Positions 46,283 to 54,939 of a stretch of 64,000 nt of DNA are shown one piece after another. Each line of letters starts with the position of its first letter. The stretch's first letter is position 1. The position numbers were made by a program, and so were the translations under genes. The notes under the pieces are model-generated. The model ran no database searches and was not told the DNA's origin. It was given only the letters and a program-made list of their open reading frames with translations. Source of the stretch: Corynebacterium liangguodongii (lineage in GTDB: Bacteria; Actinomycetota; Actinomycetes; Mycobacteriales; Mycobacteriaceae); contig NZ_CP026948.1 in the NCBI RefSeq assembly GCF_003070865.1, forward strand, positions 682,001-746,000, given 5' to 3'.

Positions 46283-47160
46283 TCGGGCGGGCGGGCGCAC
46301 TAGCTTTGTGCCTCGCGGCCCTCTCGGGCTGTGCCCCGGCACCAACGCCCACAGCAGTGACCTCTGCGCCACGCCCGACCGTGACGTTGACATCCACCGT
46401 CCTTGCCGCCCCACCCCACCCCGAGGGCCCGTCGGAGGCGCAACCCGAAACCCCGCGCGAACCGGCGCTGGGTGACGCCCTAGCCCGGGTCGCCGATTCC
46501 GTCGCCGCCGCCTACGGGGGTTCGGTGGGTATCGCGGTCGCCGGGGCCGGGGAAACGCTCGTGGGCGGGGACGATGGCGCCTACCCTGCGTGGTCGACCA
46601 TCAAGGTTCCCATCGCGATCGCGGCGCAGCGCGTCGCCCCGGCAGACGCGCAGGCGCTTGCCCCCGCAATGATCCAGGCCTCGGATAACGCGGCCGCCGA
46701 GTCGCTCTGGAGCGTTATCACCCCGCCCGATGTCGACGCGGTCCTCGCGGACACAGGGGTTCAGGCGAGCGTAAACACGACGAAGCTCCGCCCGGAGTTT
46801 TCGGTCTTCGGCCAGACACTGCTCACGGCCAGCCAAGAAGCGACGCTGGCCTCGCACCTCGCGTGCGTGGCCGGGGCGGGCCCCGTGCTCACGCTCATGG
46901 GCAGCGTGAACGCGGATCAGGCCTACGGGCTCGGGCATCTGCCAGGGGCCCGCCTCAAGGGCGGCTGGGGTCCCGATGTGCAGGGAAGCTACCAGGTGCG
47001 CCAGCTCGCGCGGGTGGCCAATAGCCGGGGCGAGGACGTGGCGCTCGCCATCACAGTGCTGCCTGCGGACGGCACCTACGCCACGGGCCAGGCCATGGCC
47101 AACGAGGCGGCGAATCAGCTCGCGCCGCTTCTCGACGCCCTGCCCACCGCCGCCTGCTAA
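46279..47160 (+). CDS. Lipoprotein with serine beta-lactamase/transpeptidase-like fold
   Basis: A 293-residue envelope lipoprotein: lipobox LSGC at 15-18, a Pro/Thr-rich spacer to about 62, then a penicillin-interacting-enzyme pattern: S-x-x-K as STIK (106-109), SDN (135-137) and KGG (227-229) where KTG is usual. The spacing fits class A beta-lactamase-like proteins. Whether it hydrolyses beta-lactams is uncertain; corynebacteria carry several such proteins of unknown role. It overlaps the preceding gene by 4 bases and amtR by 4 bases at the 3' end. Confidence 0.82.
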   Translation: MIGRAGALALCLAALSGCAPAPTPTAVTSAPRPTVTLTSTVLAAPPHPEGPSEAQPETPREPALGDALARVADSVAAAYGGSVGIAVAGAGETLVGGDDGAYPAWSTIKVPIAIAAQRVAPADAQALAPAMIQASDNAAAESLWSVITPPDVDAVLADTGVQASVNTTKLRPEFSVFGQTLLTASQEATLASHLACVAGAGPVLTLMGSVNADQAYGLGHLPGARLKGGWGPDVQGSYQVRQLARVANSRGEDVALAITVLPADGTYATGQAMANEAANQLAPLLDALPTAAC

Positions 47161-47840
47161 GAACCGCCGCCGCCGTCCGTGACCTTGGAGACGAGATCGA
47201 GGGTGCGCATGCCGCGGTTGTCGGGCAGTTCGGCGTGGAGGACGTCGAGGACCGCGTCGGCGATCATGACGGAAGGGGCGGGCAAGGCGTCGTCGACAAG
47301 CGGATAGGGTGCCTTGCCCGTGTTATCGCGCAGCTCGATGGCCGCCAGCGTCATCTGGAAAGGCAGGTCGATGCGCGGGTCGTCGTCCCCGACGATCTCC
47401 GCGGCGAGCTCGCGGAAGACATCCTCGAGCTCGCGCCGCGCGTCGTGGTAGTCGTGGAACTCCTCGGAGTTGGCCACGGGGAGCTGGTAGAGGCGGCCGA
47501 TGTTCCAATTCGACGACAGCAAAATGCGCGTCTCTGCCGCGACGAGCGCCCAGAGCTTCAAGGCGGGCGACTCGTCTGTCTCCGAGAGATCCTTGGCCAA
47601 ATCGAGCGCGGGCTCGACGGTGCCCATCAGGAGGGTCAAGAAGATCTCGGTCTTGGAGGGGAAGTGGTAGTAGAGCGAGGCCTGGCGGATGCCAACGGCG
47701 TCCGCGATCTGGTGGGTCGAGGTCGTCGCAAAACCCTGCATGGTAAACAGCTCTGAAGAAGCGTCGAGAATCTCGTCGCGGGCGGTCTTACCGCGGCGAC
47801 GGGGGCTGTTCTTGCGGGGGCGGCCCACTGTTCCAGACAT
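47157..47840 (-). CDS. amtR: AmtR, TetR-family master regulator of nitrogen metabolism
   Basis: A 227-residue TetR protein. The N-terminal HTH reads ILDASSELFTMQGFATTSTH and IADAVGIRQASLYYHFPSKT, close to my memory of C. glutamicum AmtR, which represses ammonium uptake and assimilation genes and is released by the PII protein GlnK. The shared GRPR...PRR N-terminal arm and WNIGRLYQLPVANSEEFHDY in the core support the same identity, as does the position between purH and the ribosomal-protein operon. Confidence 0.93.
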   Translation of the reverse strand: MSGTVGRPRKNSPRRRGKTARDEILDASSELFTMQGFATTSTHQIADAVGIRQASLYYHFPSKTEIFLTLLMGTVEPALDLAKDLSETDESPALKLWALVAAETRILLSSNWNIGRLYQLPVANSEEFHDYHDARRELEDVFRELAAEIVGDDDPRIDLPFQMTLAAIELRDNTGKAPYPLVDDALPAPSVMIADAVLDVLHAELPDNRGMRTLDLVSKVTDGGGGS

Positions 47841-47874
47841 GGCACCTCATTCTAGCCGTAACGGCCGATAGGAA

Positions 47875-47903
47875 TAGAAAAAGCACCCTTAAACGGGTGC
47901 TTT
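47875..47903 (-). terminator. Terminator of the rpmB-rpmG-rpsN-rpsR operon
   Basis: On the reverse strand AAAGCACCC (47,903-47,895) pairs with GGGTGCTTT (47,888-47,880) across a six-base loop, and TT follows to give a run of five T. It lies about 50 bases after the rpsR stop and 35 bases before the amtR start. Confidence 0.85.
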
Positions 47904-47953
47904 GTCGTGATTTACGTCGAGTGCGACTCTACGCTGCTGTTGTCAACCGAAAC

Positions 47954-48205
47954 CTAGCGGGTGGTGAACGGCAGAAGAGCCATCTCGCGGGCGTTCTTCA
48001 CAGCGGTAGCGACCTGGCGCTGCTGCTGCGGGGTCAGCCCGGTGACGCGGCGGGAGCGGATCTTGTGGCGATCCGAGATGAACAGTCGCAGGGTCTTGAC
48101 GTCCTTGTAGTCGACCTTCTCAATACCTTCGGCCTTGAGCGGGTTCTTCTTCGGGCGACGGGACTGCTCCATGCGCTGCTTGCGCTGGTTATTTCCACGC
48201 TTCAT
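47954..48205 (-). CDS. rpsR: Ribosomal protein bS18 (cysteine-free form)
   Basis: An 83-residue S18 with [20 protein letters not shown] and [20 protein letters not shown]. The protein has no cysteine, so it belongs to the zinc-independent form. It is the last gene of a four-gene operon with rpsN, rpmG and rpmB, ending at the hairpin at 47,875. In mycobacteria the equivalent cluster is the alternative, zinc-starvation set; in corynebacteria it may be the main one (inference). Confidence 0.96.
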   Translation of the reverse strand: MKRGNNQRKQRMEQSRRPKKNPLKAEGIEKVDYKDVKTLRLFISDRHKIRSRRVTGLTPQQQRQVATAVKNAREMALLPFTTR

Positions 48206-48220
48206 AGTGTGCTTTCCTCC

Positions 48221-48526
48221 TTACCACGAAGACTTACGGACGCCCGGAAGCTCACCGCGGTGAGCCATCTCGCGCATGCGGACACGGGACAAACCGAACT
48301 TGCGGAGGTAGCCGCGGGGGCGGCCATCGTGCGAGTCGCGGTTGCGCACGCGGGCCGGGGAGGCGTCGCGCGGCTGACGGTTGAGCTCAAACTGAGCGTC
48401 GAGACGGTCCTCGTCGGACGTCTCCGGGTTACGGATGATGGCCTTGAGTTCAGCGCGGCGCTCCGCGTAACGGGCGACGATCTCCTTGCGCTTTTCGTTC
48501 TTGGCGATCTTAGACTTCTTAGCCAT
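48221..48526 (-). CDS. rpsN: Ribosomal protein uS14 (long, cysteine-free form)
   Basis: A 101-residue S14: [20 protein letters not shown] at the N-terminus and [34 protein letters not shown] at the C-terminus. The short S14 form has a CxxC...CxxC zinc ribbon; this long form has none. 15 bases upstream of rpsR and 3 bases after rpmG, so one transcript. Confidence 0.97.
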   Translation of the reverse strand: MAKKSKIAKNEKRKEIVARYAERRAELKAIIRNPETSDEDRLDAQFELNRQPRDASPARVRNRDSHDGRPRGYLRKFGLSRVRMREMAHRGELPGVRKSSW

Positions 48527-48529
48527 AAA

Positions 48530-48694
48530 TTATCGCTCCTCGCGGAATTCGACGTGCTTGCGCACGACCGGGTCGTACTTCTTCAGGGTGATGCGATCCG
48601 GGTTGTTGCGCTTGTTCTTACGGGTCACGTAGGTAAACCCGGTGCCCGCGGTGCTCTTGAGCTTGATGATCGGGCGGATATCGTTGCGTGCCAT
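48530..48694 (-). CDS. rpmG: Ribosomal protein bL33 (cysteine-free form)
   Basis: A 54-residue gene shorter than many ORF cut-offs. It reads [40 protein letters not shown] and [14 protein letters not shown]. It has no zinc-binding cysteines. Its ATG at 48,694 directly follows the rpmB stop codon, and rpsN begins 3 bases after its own stop. Confidence 0.96.
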   Translation of the reverse strand: MARNDIRPIIKLKSTAGTGFTYVTRKNKRNNPDRITLKKYDPVVRKHVEFREER

Positions 48695-48931
48695 TTAGAT
48701 CTTCTCACCTCGCGCGCGGATAGCGGCGACGACGGACTCGATGCCGTCGCGGTCGATGATCTTCAGGCCCTTCGCGGAGACGTTCAGGGTGATGGTACGG
48801 CCCTCGGAGGGCAGGTAGAACCGCTTCTTTTGCACGTTGGGGTTCCAACGGCGCGAGTGGCGGCGGTGCGAGTGCGAGACGGTCTTGCCGAAAGACGGCT
48901 GACGTCCCGTGACCTGGCAATGTGCCGACAT
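48695..48931 (-). CDS. rpmB: Ribosomal protein bL28
   Basis: A 78-residue L28 beginning [20 protein letters not shown], continuing [20 protein letters not shown] and ending [20 protein letters not shown]. It has a single cysteine and no CxxC pair. First gene of the operon. ATG 48,931 is used; AAGAAGAGAAAG upstream is a loose ribosome binding site. The 140 bases upstream hold the operon promoter; I could not recognise a Zur site there. Confidence 0.95.
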   Translation of the reverse strand: MSAHCQVTGRQPSFGKTVSHSHRRHSRRWNPNVQKKRFYLPSEGRTITLNVSAKGLKIIDRDGIESVVAAIRARGEKI

Positions 48932-49071
48932 GGGTTGACTTCTTTCTCTTCTTGCCGCCCACGCACTGATTACCTGTGAGGAAAGGTGAGGTAGCAATCG
49001 GTTGACGCAGGCGTATGACGTGTACTTCGACAACAGCGGGTATCAACACTACAGGCTCGCTGCCGGTATTC

Positions 49072-49695
49072 CTAATCGCGGTAGCGCAGCGAATCGGCCA
49101 CACGCAGGGCCAGGGCCGTGCGGTCGCGCGCACCCAACTTACGCAGGAGATGTGAGACGTGGTTTTTCATCGTACCCTCCGCGAGCGAGAGCTCACCGGC
49201 AATCTCTCGGTTGTTCATCCCGCGCGCGACGCACCGCGCCACTGCCCGCTCCGCGCGGGTGAGGATTGCCAGCTCGTCGGCAGGCGAAGCGTACGCGTAG
49301 CGAGCAATCCGCGGGTCGAGTACGACGCCGCCGTCGGCCGCGGCCGTGACCGCGCGCGCCAACTCCTCAGGGGCGATGTCCTTCAACACATAGCCCGCCG
49401 CCCCGGCCTCCACGAGGGAAGAGACGAGCCGGGAGTCGTCGTAGGTGGTGAGCACGAGGACCGGAAACTCAGGCGCGCACCGAGAGACCACCCCCAGCCC
49501 GTCGACGCCGGGCATCTGAGCATCGGTGACGACGACGTCGGCGCCGTGCTGGCGGGCGAGCTCCAGCGCGCGGGCCCCGTCGGTGGTGGTGGCGGCGATG
49601 CTAACGCCCTCGATCGTGTCGAACACGAGGGTGAGCCCGCGCAGGAGCATCTCGTGGTCGTCGACAAGTATGACGGCTACATCCCGAGTGTTCAT
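49072..49695 (-). CDS. NarL/LuxR-family response regulator
   Basis: A 207-residue regulator. The receiver domain has VDDHEML (acidic pocket), TDAQMPGVDG (phospho-Asp), VLTTYDD and VLKDIAPEEL (Lys). The C-terminal LuxR HTH reads LTRAERAVARCVARGMNNRE-IAGELSLAEGTMKNHVSHLLRKLG. ATG 49,695 overlaps the kinase stop as ATGA, so kinase and regulator are co-translated. Target genes unknown; the neighbouring divergent DUF418 gene is one candidate. Confidence 0.93.
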   Translation of the reverse strand: MNTRDVAVILVDDHEMLLRGLTLVFDTIEGVSIAATTTDGARALELARQHGADVVVTDAQMPGVDGLGVVSRCAPEFPVLVLTTYDDSRLVSSLVEAGAAGYVLKDIAPEELARAVTAAADGGVVLDPRIARYAYASPADELAILTRAERAVARCVARGMNNREIAGELSLAEGTMKNHVSHLLRKLGARDRTALALRVADSLRYRD

Positions 49696-50798
49696 CGGCG
49701 TTCTCCCTCGAAGTCCAGGCTGATGCGGAAGCCCCCGGCGATCCCGCCGTGCGGCTCGGTGATGAGCCGCGCCCCGACCTGCGAGGCACGCCTGCGCAAA
49801 GAGGATATGCCGAAACTCGCCTCGCTGGCGTTTCCCGTCCCGTCGTCCTCGACAGACACGCCCCCGGGAGCGACCGAGATATGGACGCGGGTGGCGCCCG
49901 AGTGGCGCACGATGTTGGTCAGCGCCTCCTGCACGAAGACAAGCGCGAGAGTAGTGCGCTCCTCGTCCCACCCGGCGTCCCACCCGGCGTCCCTCGCGCC
50001 GGTGACCTTGACGGTCAGGCCCGTCCGGTCGAACCGTGCGGCGAGGCCTTCCACGGTGGCGCCAAAGGGGGCGTCGACAAGCGGCGGCGAGACCGCCCGG
50101 ACCGTCTTTCGCATCGCATCCAGAGCCTCCGTCGTTCTCTCTCGTGCTACGCGGAGTTCTTCCTTCGCCCGCGCTGGCTCGGCCTCGACCACCCGGGAGG
50201 CGAAGTCGATGCTCAGTCCGATCGACGTGAGCAGGTGCCCGAGGCCGTTGTGCAGCCCTGCGGCGATGCGCTCGCGTTCTTTAGACAGCGCGAGCTCGCG
50301 GGAATCGCGCAGCGAGCGGCGCAGCCTCGCTTCGGCGTCGAAGGAGGCCGTGACGGTGCGGCCGAGCGCAACACCGGAGGCGGCGACGACCACCATGGCG
50401 GCGAATTCGGTCAAGACGTGCCACGGGGGGCTGTGGAGAACAAGCTGGGCAACGACGGTGACGGCAACGGGCAGCGGGGCAAACGCCCGGGCCGAGCGGT
50501 CCCCGAGCGTGCGTGCCAGGGCGACGAACCCGAGCCAGAGGGCCAGCACCACAACGGGGCTGTTGCTCACGGCCAGCACAACCAGGCTCAGCGCAGCCGT
50601 GCACACCGAGCTGGCGCGGCAGGGCCAGGCCCGCCACACGAACCACGCCGCTGTAAACGCTGCGATCGACGCGACGAGCACCCACGCTTCGACCAGGGGG
50701 TATTGCGGGGTGGTGGTAAGCACCGCGAAGAGCACGCAGAAGTAGTCGAGAAAGCGCAAAAAGTAGCTTGCCGAGGAGTGCGTGGGGCTAGCCGCCAT
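49692..50798 (-). CDS. NarX/DesK-type sensor histidine kinase
   Basis: A 368-residue kinase: about five to six N-terminal helices (to about residue 150) without a large outside domain, so it probably senses a membrane signal. The HisKA_3 box reads ERERIAAGLHNGLGHLLTSIGLS; the usual LHD is LHN here. The ATPase domain has QEALTNIVRHSGATRV, VEDDGTG and FGISSLRRRASQVGARL. A tandem WDAGWD repeat at about residue 280 comes from a 12-bp duplication near 49,970. Start ATG 50,798 chosen to open at the first helix. Confidence 0.88.
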   Translation of the reverse strand: MAASPTHSSASYFLRFLDYFCVLFAVLTTTPQYPLVEAWVLVASIAAFTAAWFVWRAWPCRASSVCTAALSLVVLAVSNSPVVVLALWLGFVALARTLGDRSARAFAPLPVAVTVVAQLVLHSPPWHVLTEFAAMVVVAASGVALGRTVTASFDAEARLRRSLRDSRELALSKERERIAAGLHNGLGHLLTSIGLSIDFASRVVEAEPARAKEELRVARERTTEALDAMRKTVRAVSPPLVDAPFGATVEGLAARFDRTGLTVKVTGARDAGWDAGWDEERTTLALVFVQEALTNIVRHSGATRVHISVAPGGVSVEDDGTGNASEASFGISSLRRRASQVGARLITEPHGGIAGGFRISLDFEGERR

Positions 50799-50907
50799 GG
50801 GGAGATAACTTAGCGAACAAACCGTGACTCCGGTCATGGCGCACGGTGTACAAAGTCGTGACCACGGGCACTGTTCGCGGCCCCGGCCAATTCGTAGCCT
50901 AGGTCCC

Positions 50908-52110
50908 ATGCTCAATCAGGATGAGGTGCGACCCTCCGCGCGTATCGTCGCCCTCGACGTCATTCGTGGCATCGCCATTCTTGGCACGCTAGCCAGCAAC
51001 ATCTGGATCTTCGCGGCGACCTCCGGCTCGGCAGAATCCGTCTTCATGGAGGCCTTGTTCGGTGCTCCAGGCCAGTCGCTGGCGGGCGAGGTGGCCGCCG
51101 GCGGCGGAGTCGGGGCGATTATCCACGCCGTGTTGCACCTCATTACCGACGGAAAGTTCCTCGGCCTGCTCACCATCATGTTCGGCATCGGCCTGGAGAT
51201 CCAGCGGCAATCCTTCCAGCGGCGCGGGAAGAAGTGGCCGGGCCGCTACTACCGGAGAGCGGCGCTGCTTGCAGCCGAAGGCCTGATCAACTACACCTTC
51301 GTTTTCGAGTTCGACGTGCTCATGGGATACGGCCTCACAGCGCTCGCCGTCGCGCCCATCCTCGCGCGCAGCGAGCGCGTTCAAAAGCTTCTCATGTGGA
51401 GTGCGCTAGTCGCGCACGTGAGCATCATCGTGCTTATCGACGTCGCATTCGCCTTCGCCGAGAGATCCGCCCCTTCCGACCGCGGGCAGCCGGAGGTGGA
51501 TATCGATGCGAAGTTCTACGACTCGACGGCGAGCTACTGGGAGATGGTTCGGCAGCGCGTCACCAGCTTCGCCGAGGGACGCACAGAAATCCCCATTCTC
51601 TTCGTGATGGGGCTGGCGATGTTTCTCATCGGCGCCCGCCTCTACCGCGCCGGGCTGTTCGACCCGGCGCAGGAGAAGCTGCGCAAAGCCGTGATGGCCT
51701 TCGGGCTCGGGGTGGGGATCCCGTTGGACTGGGGGCTGCGTCTGTGGGCCACCGGCTCGGCGGCGATGACGACGCGCTACGTCACCTCCGCCGTCGTCGC
51801 CTTCGGCCTCCTTGCGCTGATCGCCGAGTTCTACGCTCGGCGTGGTGGCACGCTCGGCGGCATCGGGCTGGCACTCGCGAACGTGGGCAAGACGGCGCTG
51901 AGCTGCTACATCCTGCAAAACCTCCTGGCGTCGATCGTCTTCTACGATTTCGGCCTCGGCCTCGGCCGCATGATCGCGGGACAGTACGAGACTTTTTGGG
52001 TGATCGCCATCTACTTTGCCATCAGTGGCGTGTTGCTCGCCTTCTCCGCGCTGTGGCTGCGCCGCTTTGAGCGCGGGCCGGTTGAACTAGTGATGCACAA
52101 GCTCTACTAG
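50908..52110 (+). CDS. DUF418 family membrane protein
   Basis: A 400-residue polytopic protein of the DUF418/YeiB type. It begins RIVALDVIRGIAILGTLASN, a segment shared with acyltransferase_3-like proteins; a central FLGLLTIMFGIGLEIQRQ and the C-terminal DUF418 domain (GKTALSCYILQNLLAS and LWLRRFERGPVELVMHKLY) follow. Function not established. It is divergent from the two-component kinase with 109 bases between, which is why I consider it a possible target. Confidence 0.87.
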   Translation: MLNQDEVRPSARIVALDVIRGIAILGTLASNIWIFAATSGSAESVFMEALFGAPGQSLAGEVAAGGGVGAIIHAVLHLITDGKFLGLLTIMFGIGLEIQRQSFQRRGKKWPGRYYRRAALLAAEGLINYTFVFEFDVLMGYGLTALAVAPILARSERVQKLLMWSALVAHVSIIVLIDVAFAFAERSAPSDRGQPEVDIDAKFYDSTASYWEMVRQRVTSFAEGRTEIPILFVMGLAMFLIGARLYRAGLFDPAQEKLRKAVMAFGLGVGIPLDWGLRLWATGSAAMTTRYVTSAVVAFGLLALIAEFYARRGGTLGGIGLALANVGKTALSCYILQNLLASIVFYDFGLGLGRMIAGQYETFWVIAIYFAISGVLLAFSALWLRRFERGPVELVMHKLY

Positions 52111-52520
52111 CTGGGCGCCCACACCGGCCGCAATTCCCACCGGGGCGAGCGCTAGGCCGCAGACCACAAACGCCTTCCACGGCACGGCCACCCCGCAGCG
52201 GCCTGCCAGGGGCCCGCCAGCTGAATCAACAGCACTGCGGGAGGGGGAGCGGGTCGGCGGGAAGGCGGTGGTGGGGGCGGGGGCTTGGAGAGGGGGGCGT
52301 CGCCAAGCAATGCCGCCAGGGAGAGCGCGTTGAACGCGAGCGCGGGCCGGCGACGAGGTCGAGAACCATACTGATTATGTATACCTGCACGTCACATGTA
52401 GGATATTGCGAGTTGTCCGGCACCGGCCGGATGAAGAACCATGTTCGCACCCAACTCAGGCACGATCCGGCGGCCCCGGAACCGACCTGAAGTTCAATCC
52501 TGAGGGAGACGAATCCACAG
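52111..52520. other. 410-base gap before rpmE2; promoter region and possible gene remnant
   Basis: No intact gene is seen. The first 100 bases read on the reverse strand as AVPWKAFVVCGLALAPVGIA, which looks like the end of a membrane protein, but there is no continuing frame. An inverted repeat ATAC-x7-GTAT at 52,368-52,382 contains a TATGTAT that could serve as a -10 box for rpmE2-rpmF. I looked for a Zur-type site and did not find a convincing one. Confidence 0.4.
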
Positions 52521-52793
52521 ATGAAAAACGATATTCACCCGGATTACCACCCGGTGATCATCCAAGACGGTAACACGGGAAACAAGTTCCTGACCCGTTC
52601 CACCATGACCTCTGATCGTACCGAGCAGTGGGAAGACGGCAACGAGTACCCGCTCATCGTCGTCGACGTGACCTCCGAGTCCCACCCGTTCTGGACCGGC
52701 GCCCAGCGCCTCATGGACACGGCCGGACGCGTGGAGAAGTTCAACCAGCGCTTCGGCGGCATGGCTCGCCGTAAGAAGAAGACCGCTAAGTAA
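52521..52793 (+). CDS. rpmE2: Ribosomal protein bL31 type B
   Basis: A 90-residue type B L31: [40 protein letters not shown] and [18 protein letters not shown]. It lacks the CxxC zinc ligands of type A L31, so it is the zinc-independent form often induced on zinc shortage. It is followed 22 bases later by rpmF. GAGGGAG precedes the ATG. Confidence 0.97.
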   Translation: MKNDIHPDYHPVIIQDGNTGNKFLTRSTMTSDRTEQWEDGNEYPLIVVDVTSESHPFWTGAQRLMDTAGRVEKFNQRFGGMARRKKKTAK

Positions 52794-52815
52794 AGGCCGA
52801 AGGAGAACACGAGTC

Positions 52816-52989
52816 ATGCCAGTACAGAAGTTCCGTAAGTCCCGCGCTAACACCCGCATGCGCCGCTCCCAGTGGAAGGCGGACAACCCTGACCTGCAGA
52901 CCGTCAAGATCGACGGCCGCGAGGTGCGCATCCCGCGCCGCCTGGTCAAGGCCGCGAAGGCCGGCCTCATCGACGTCGAGCAGTTCTAG
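52816..52989 (+). CDS. rpmF: Ribosomal protein bL32 (cysteine-free form)
   Basis: A 57-residue gene too short for many ORF lists. It reads [20 protein letters not shown] and ends [19 protein letters not shown]. The L32 N-terminal pattern is clear; no zinc cysteines are present. AAGGAG stands 12 bases before the ATG. It is co-transcribed with rpmE2 and stops before a strong terminator. Confidence 0.95.
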   Translation: MPVQKFRKSRANTRMRRSQWKADNPDLQTVKIDGREVRIPRRLVKAAKAGLIDVEQF

Positions 52990-53013
52990 TCGACGCCGCG
53001 CAAGCTCAGATCA

Positions 53014-53045
53014 GCCGGGCCCCGGACGACCGGGGCCCGGCTTTT
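53014..53045 (+). terminator. Strong terminator after rpmF
   Basis: GCCGGGCCCCGG (53,014-53,025) pairs perfectly with CCGGGGCCCGGC (53,030-53,041) across a four-base ACGA loop and is followed by TTTT. Confidence 0.93.
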
Positions 53046-53152
53046 CGCTATTCCGCCAGTTCGTGGCGTACAGTAAACGTTCAGAATACCCTACGTCACG
53101 GCGCTTAGACGGCGCAGATTCTCTACAGTGAAAGGCTGCACAATTCCTTCCC

Positions 53153-54310
53153 ATGAATAATCCCATACAGTCTCAGATGCCGGAGCAGCAGCCTCCGTTT
53201 GTCACGCAGGTTCAGTCGCAGCCGGAGAAGAAGCGCACCGGCGGAGTCGGCGCGGCGGTCGCTCTTGCTCTGGTGGGCTCCCTCGTCGTGGGCGGGGGAG
53301 CGGGCTACTTCGCGGGTAACGCCGCAGGCGGGTCGAACCACGGTTACGTCAACGAGGCCCTCGACCAAAAGCCGGCCTCCGACCCAGCCCCCGCGCCTGA
53401 GGGCTCGGTGGAGCAGGTCGCCGCCACGGTGCTGCCCGCGGTGGTCTCCATTGCCGTCAACGGAGCGCAGGGCCGCGCCGAGGGGTCGGGCTCGATCATC
53501 TCGAGCGACGGCTACGTGCTCACCAACCACCACGTCATCGCCGAGGCGGAAAAGGGAGCGCGCGTCGAGGTCACGTTGAACGACGGCTCGTCCCACCCCG
53601 CCAGCTTTGTCGCCTCCGACGTCAACACCGACGTCGGCGTGCTCAAGATCGAGGGTGCCTCCAACCTGCCGGTGATTCGCTTCGGCGATTCGAACGAGCT
53701 CCACGTCGGCCAGGAAGTCGTCGCCATCGGCTCGCCGCTCGGCTTTTCCGCGACCGTGACCAGCGGCATCGTCTCGGCGCTCAACCGGCCGGTGCGCGCC
53801 TCCCAGGGCGGCGGGGAGAGCTCGCTGATGGACGGCATCCAGACCGACGCGGCGATCAACCCGGGCAACTCGGGCGGGCCGTTGGTGGATATGAACGGCA
53901 ACCTGGTGGGGATGAATTCGGTCATCGCCTCGATGTCTGCCTCGCCGCAGGGCGGCGCGGGCTCCATCGGCCTCGGCTTCGCCATCCCGTCGAACTTCGC
54001 GCAGCGCGTGGCCAAGCAGCTCATAGACACAGGGGAGGCGAAGCAGCCCATGCTCGGCGTGCAGGTGAGCATCGCCGATCCCACCCGGGGCGCCGTCGTC
54101 GCAGGGGTGGAGCCGGGCAGCCCCGCCGATAAGGCCGGCCTGAAGGTCGGTGACGTGGTGACGCGGCTCAACGAGCGCCCGATTGACTCGGCCGATGCGC
54201 TCATCGCCGCAACCCGGTCGCAGGATTTCGGGGCGACCGTGAAGCTCGAGGTGCGCTCCCGCGGTAACGATCAGCCGCGAGCGGTAGATGTGACGCTGAG
54301 TTCGGAGTAA
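53153..54310 (+). CDS. HtrA/DegP-family membrane-anchored serine protease
   Basis: A 385-residue envelope quality-control protease. It has a cytoplasmic Gln/Pro-rich N-terminus, one membrane helix (about 33-56), a trypsin-like domain with His in VLTNHHVIA, Asp in VNTDVGVLKI and Ser in INPGNSGGPLVDM, and a PDZ domain from about 295 (PMLGVQVSI...VEPGSPADKAGLKVGDVV). In C. glutamicum the homologue lies after a two-component system; here rpmF precedes it directly. ATG 53,153 has no strong ribosome binding site. The gap before it (53,046-53,152) should hold its promoter. Confidence 0.93.
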   Translation: MNNPIQSQMPEQQPPFVTQVQSQPEKKRTGGVGAAVALALVGSLVVGGGAGYFAGNAAGGSNHGYVNEALDQKPASDPAPAPEGSVEQVAATVLPAVVSIAVNGAQGRAEGSGSIISSDGYVLTNHHVIAEAEKGARVEVTLNDGSSHPASFVASDVNTDVGVLKIEGASNLPVIRFGDSNELHVGQEVVAIGSPLGFSATVTSGIVSALNRPVRASQGGGESSLMDGIQTDAAINPGNSGGPLVDMNGNLVGMNSVIASMSASPQGGAGSIGLGFAIPSNFAQRVAKQLIDTGEAKQPMLGVQVSIADPTRGAVVAGVEPGSPADKAGLKVGDVVTRLNERPIDSADALIAATRSQDFGATVKLEVRSRGNDQPRAVDVTLSSE

Positions 54311-54376
54311 GTTCTAACCTGTATTTGCAACCGGCGCGCGCAGCCGCGACGTCCACGACGAAAAAGGGGAAAGCCC

Positions 54377-54937
54377 ATGCCAGAGACGCTCGACGCGTTG
54401 GAGATCAGTGAGCCCGACGACGCTTTCCTCATCGCCACCGAGCAGGAACAGGCCGCGCCCGTCCCGCCGTGCGCGCTCGTGGTCTTGGTCTCGGACCACC
54501 GCTACGAGGATCCCGCCGACGACACCCATCGCCTCGTCGCGGAACTGCTCGTCGAGGCGGGCTTTCTTGTCGACGCCATCGTGAGGGTGAAGTCGAAGAA
54601 GTCCGACATCCGCAAGGCGATCGAGACCGGTGTCGTCGGCGGCGTCGACCTCGTCCTCACCGTCGGCGGCACCGGGGTTGGCCCGCGGGACAAGACCCCG
54701 GAGGCCACGCGCGCGGTGATTGACAAGATGGTCCCCGGCGTCGGGCAGGCCATCCGGTTTTCCGGGCAGAGCTGCGGCGCCGTCGACGCGGCGACCTCCC
54801 GCGGCATCTGCGGGGTCTCCGGCTCGACCGTGGTGGTCAACCTCGCGGCGAGCCGCCAGGCCATCCGCGACGGGATGTCGACGATGCACCCGCTGGTCAA
54901 CCACCTCATCGCGGACCTCAACACCTGCAGCGTCTAG
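54377..54937 (+). CDS. mog: Molybdopterin biosynthesis protein MoaB/Mog
   Basis: A 186-residue protein of the MogA/MoaB fold that adenylylates molybdopterin. Core motifs: ALVVLVSDHRYEDPADDTH, VDLVLTVGGTGVGPRDKTPEAT (the GGTG block) and GSTVVVNLAASRQAIRDG. The first 30 residues are an actinobacterial extension. It is preceded by AAAGGGGAAAG. It precedes a small gene by 2 bases and is part of the molybdopterin-related neighbourhood with moeA. Confidence 0.92.
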   Translation: MPETLDALEISEPDDAFLIATEQEQAAPVPPCALVVLVSDHRYEDPADDTHRLVAELLVEAGFLVDAIVRVKSKKSDIRKAIETGVVGGVDLVLTVGGTGVGPRDKTPEATRAVIDKMVPGVGQAIRFSGQSCGAVDAATSRGICGVSGSTVVVNLAASRQAIRDGMSTMHPLVNHLIADLNTCSV

Positions 54938-54939
54938 CG

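Noticed and set aside
44159..46414. A 751-codon open frame antisense to purH and downstream genes
   Set aside because: PurH is unmistakable on the plus strand; the antisense product has no recognisable motif.
48932..49071. Zur operator upstream of the rpmB operon
   Set aside because: I looked for the AT-rich TGA-x-AAT-x-ATT-x-TCA pattern on both strands and found no acceptable match.
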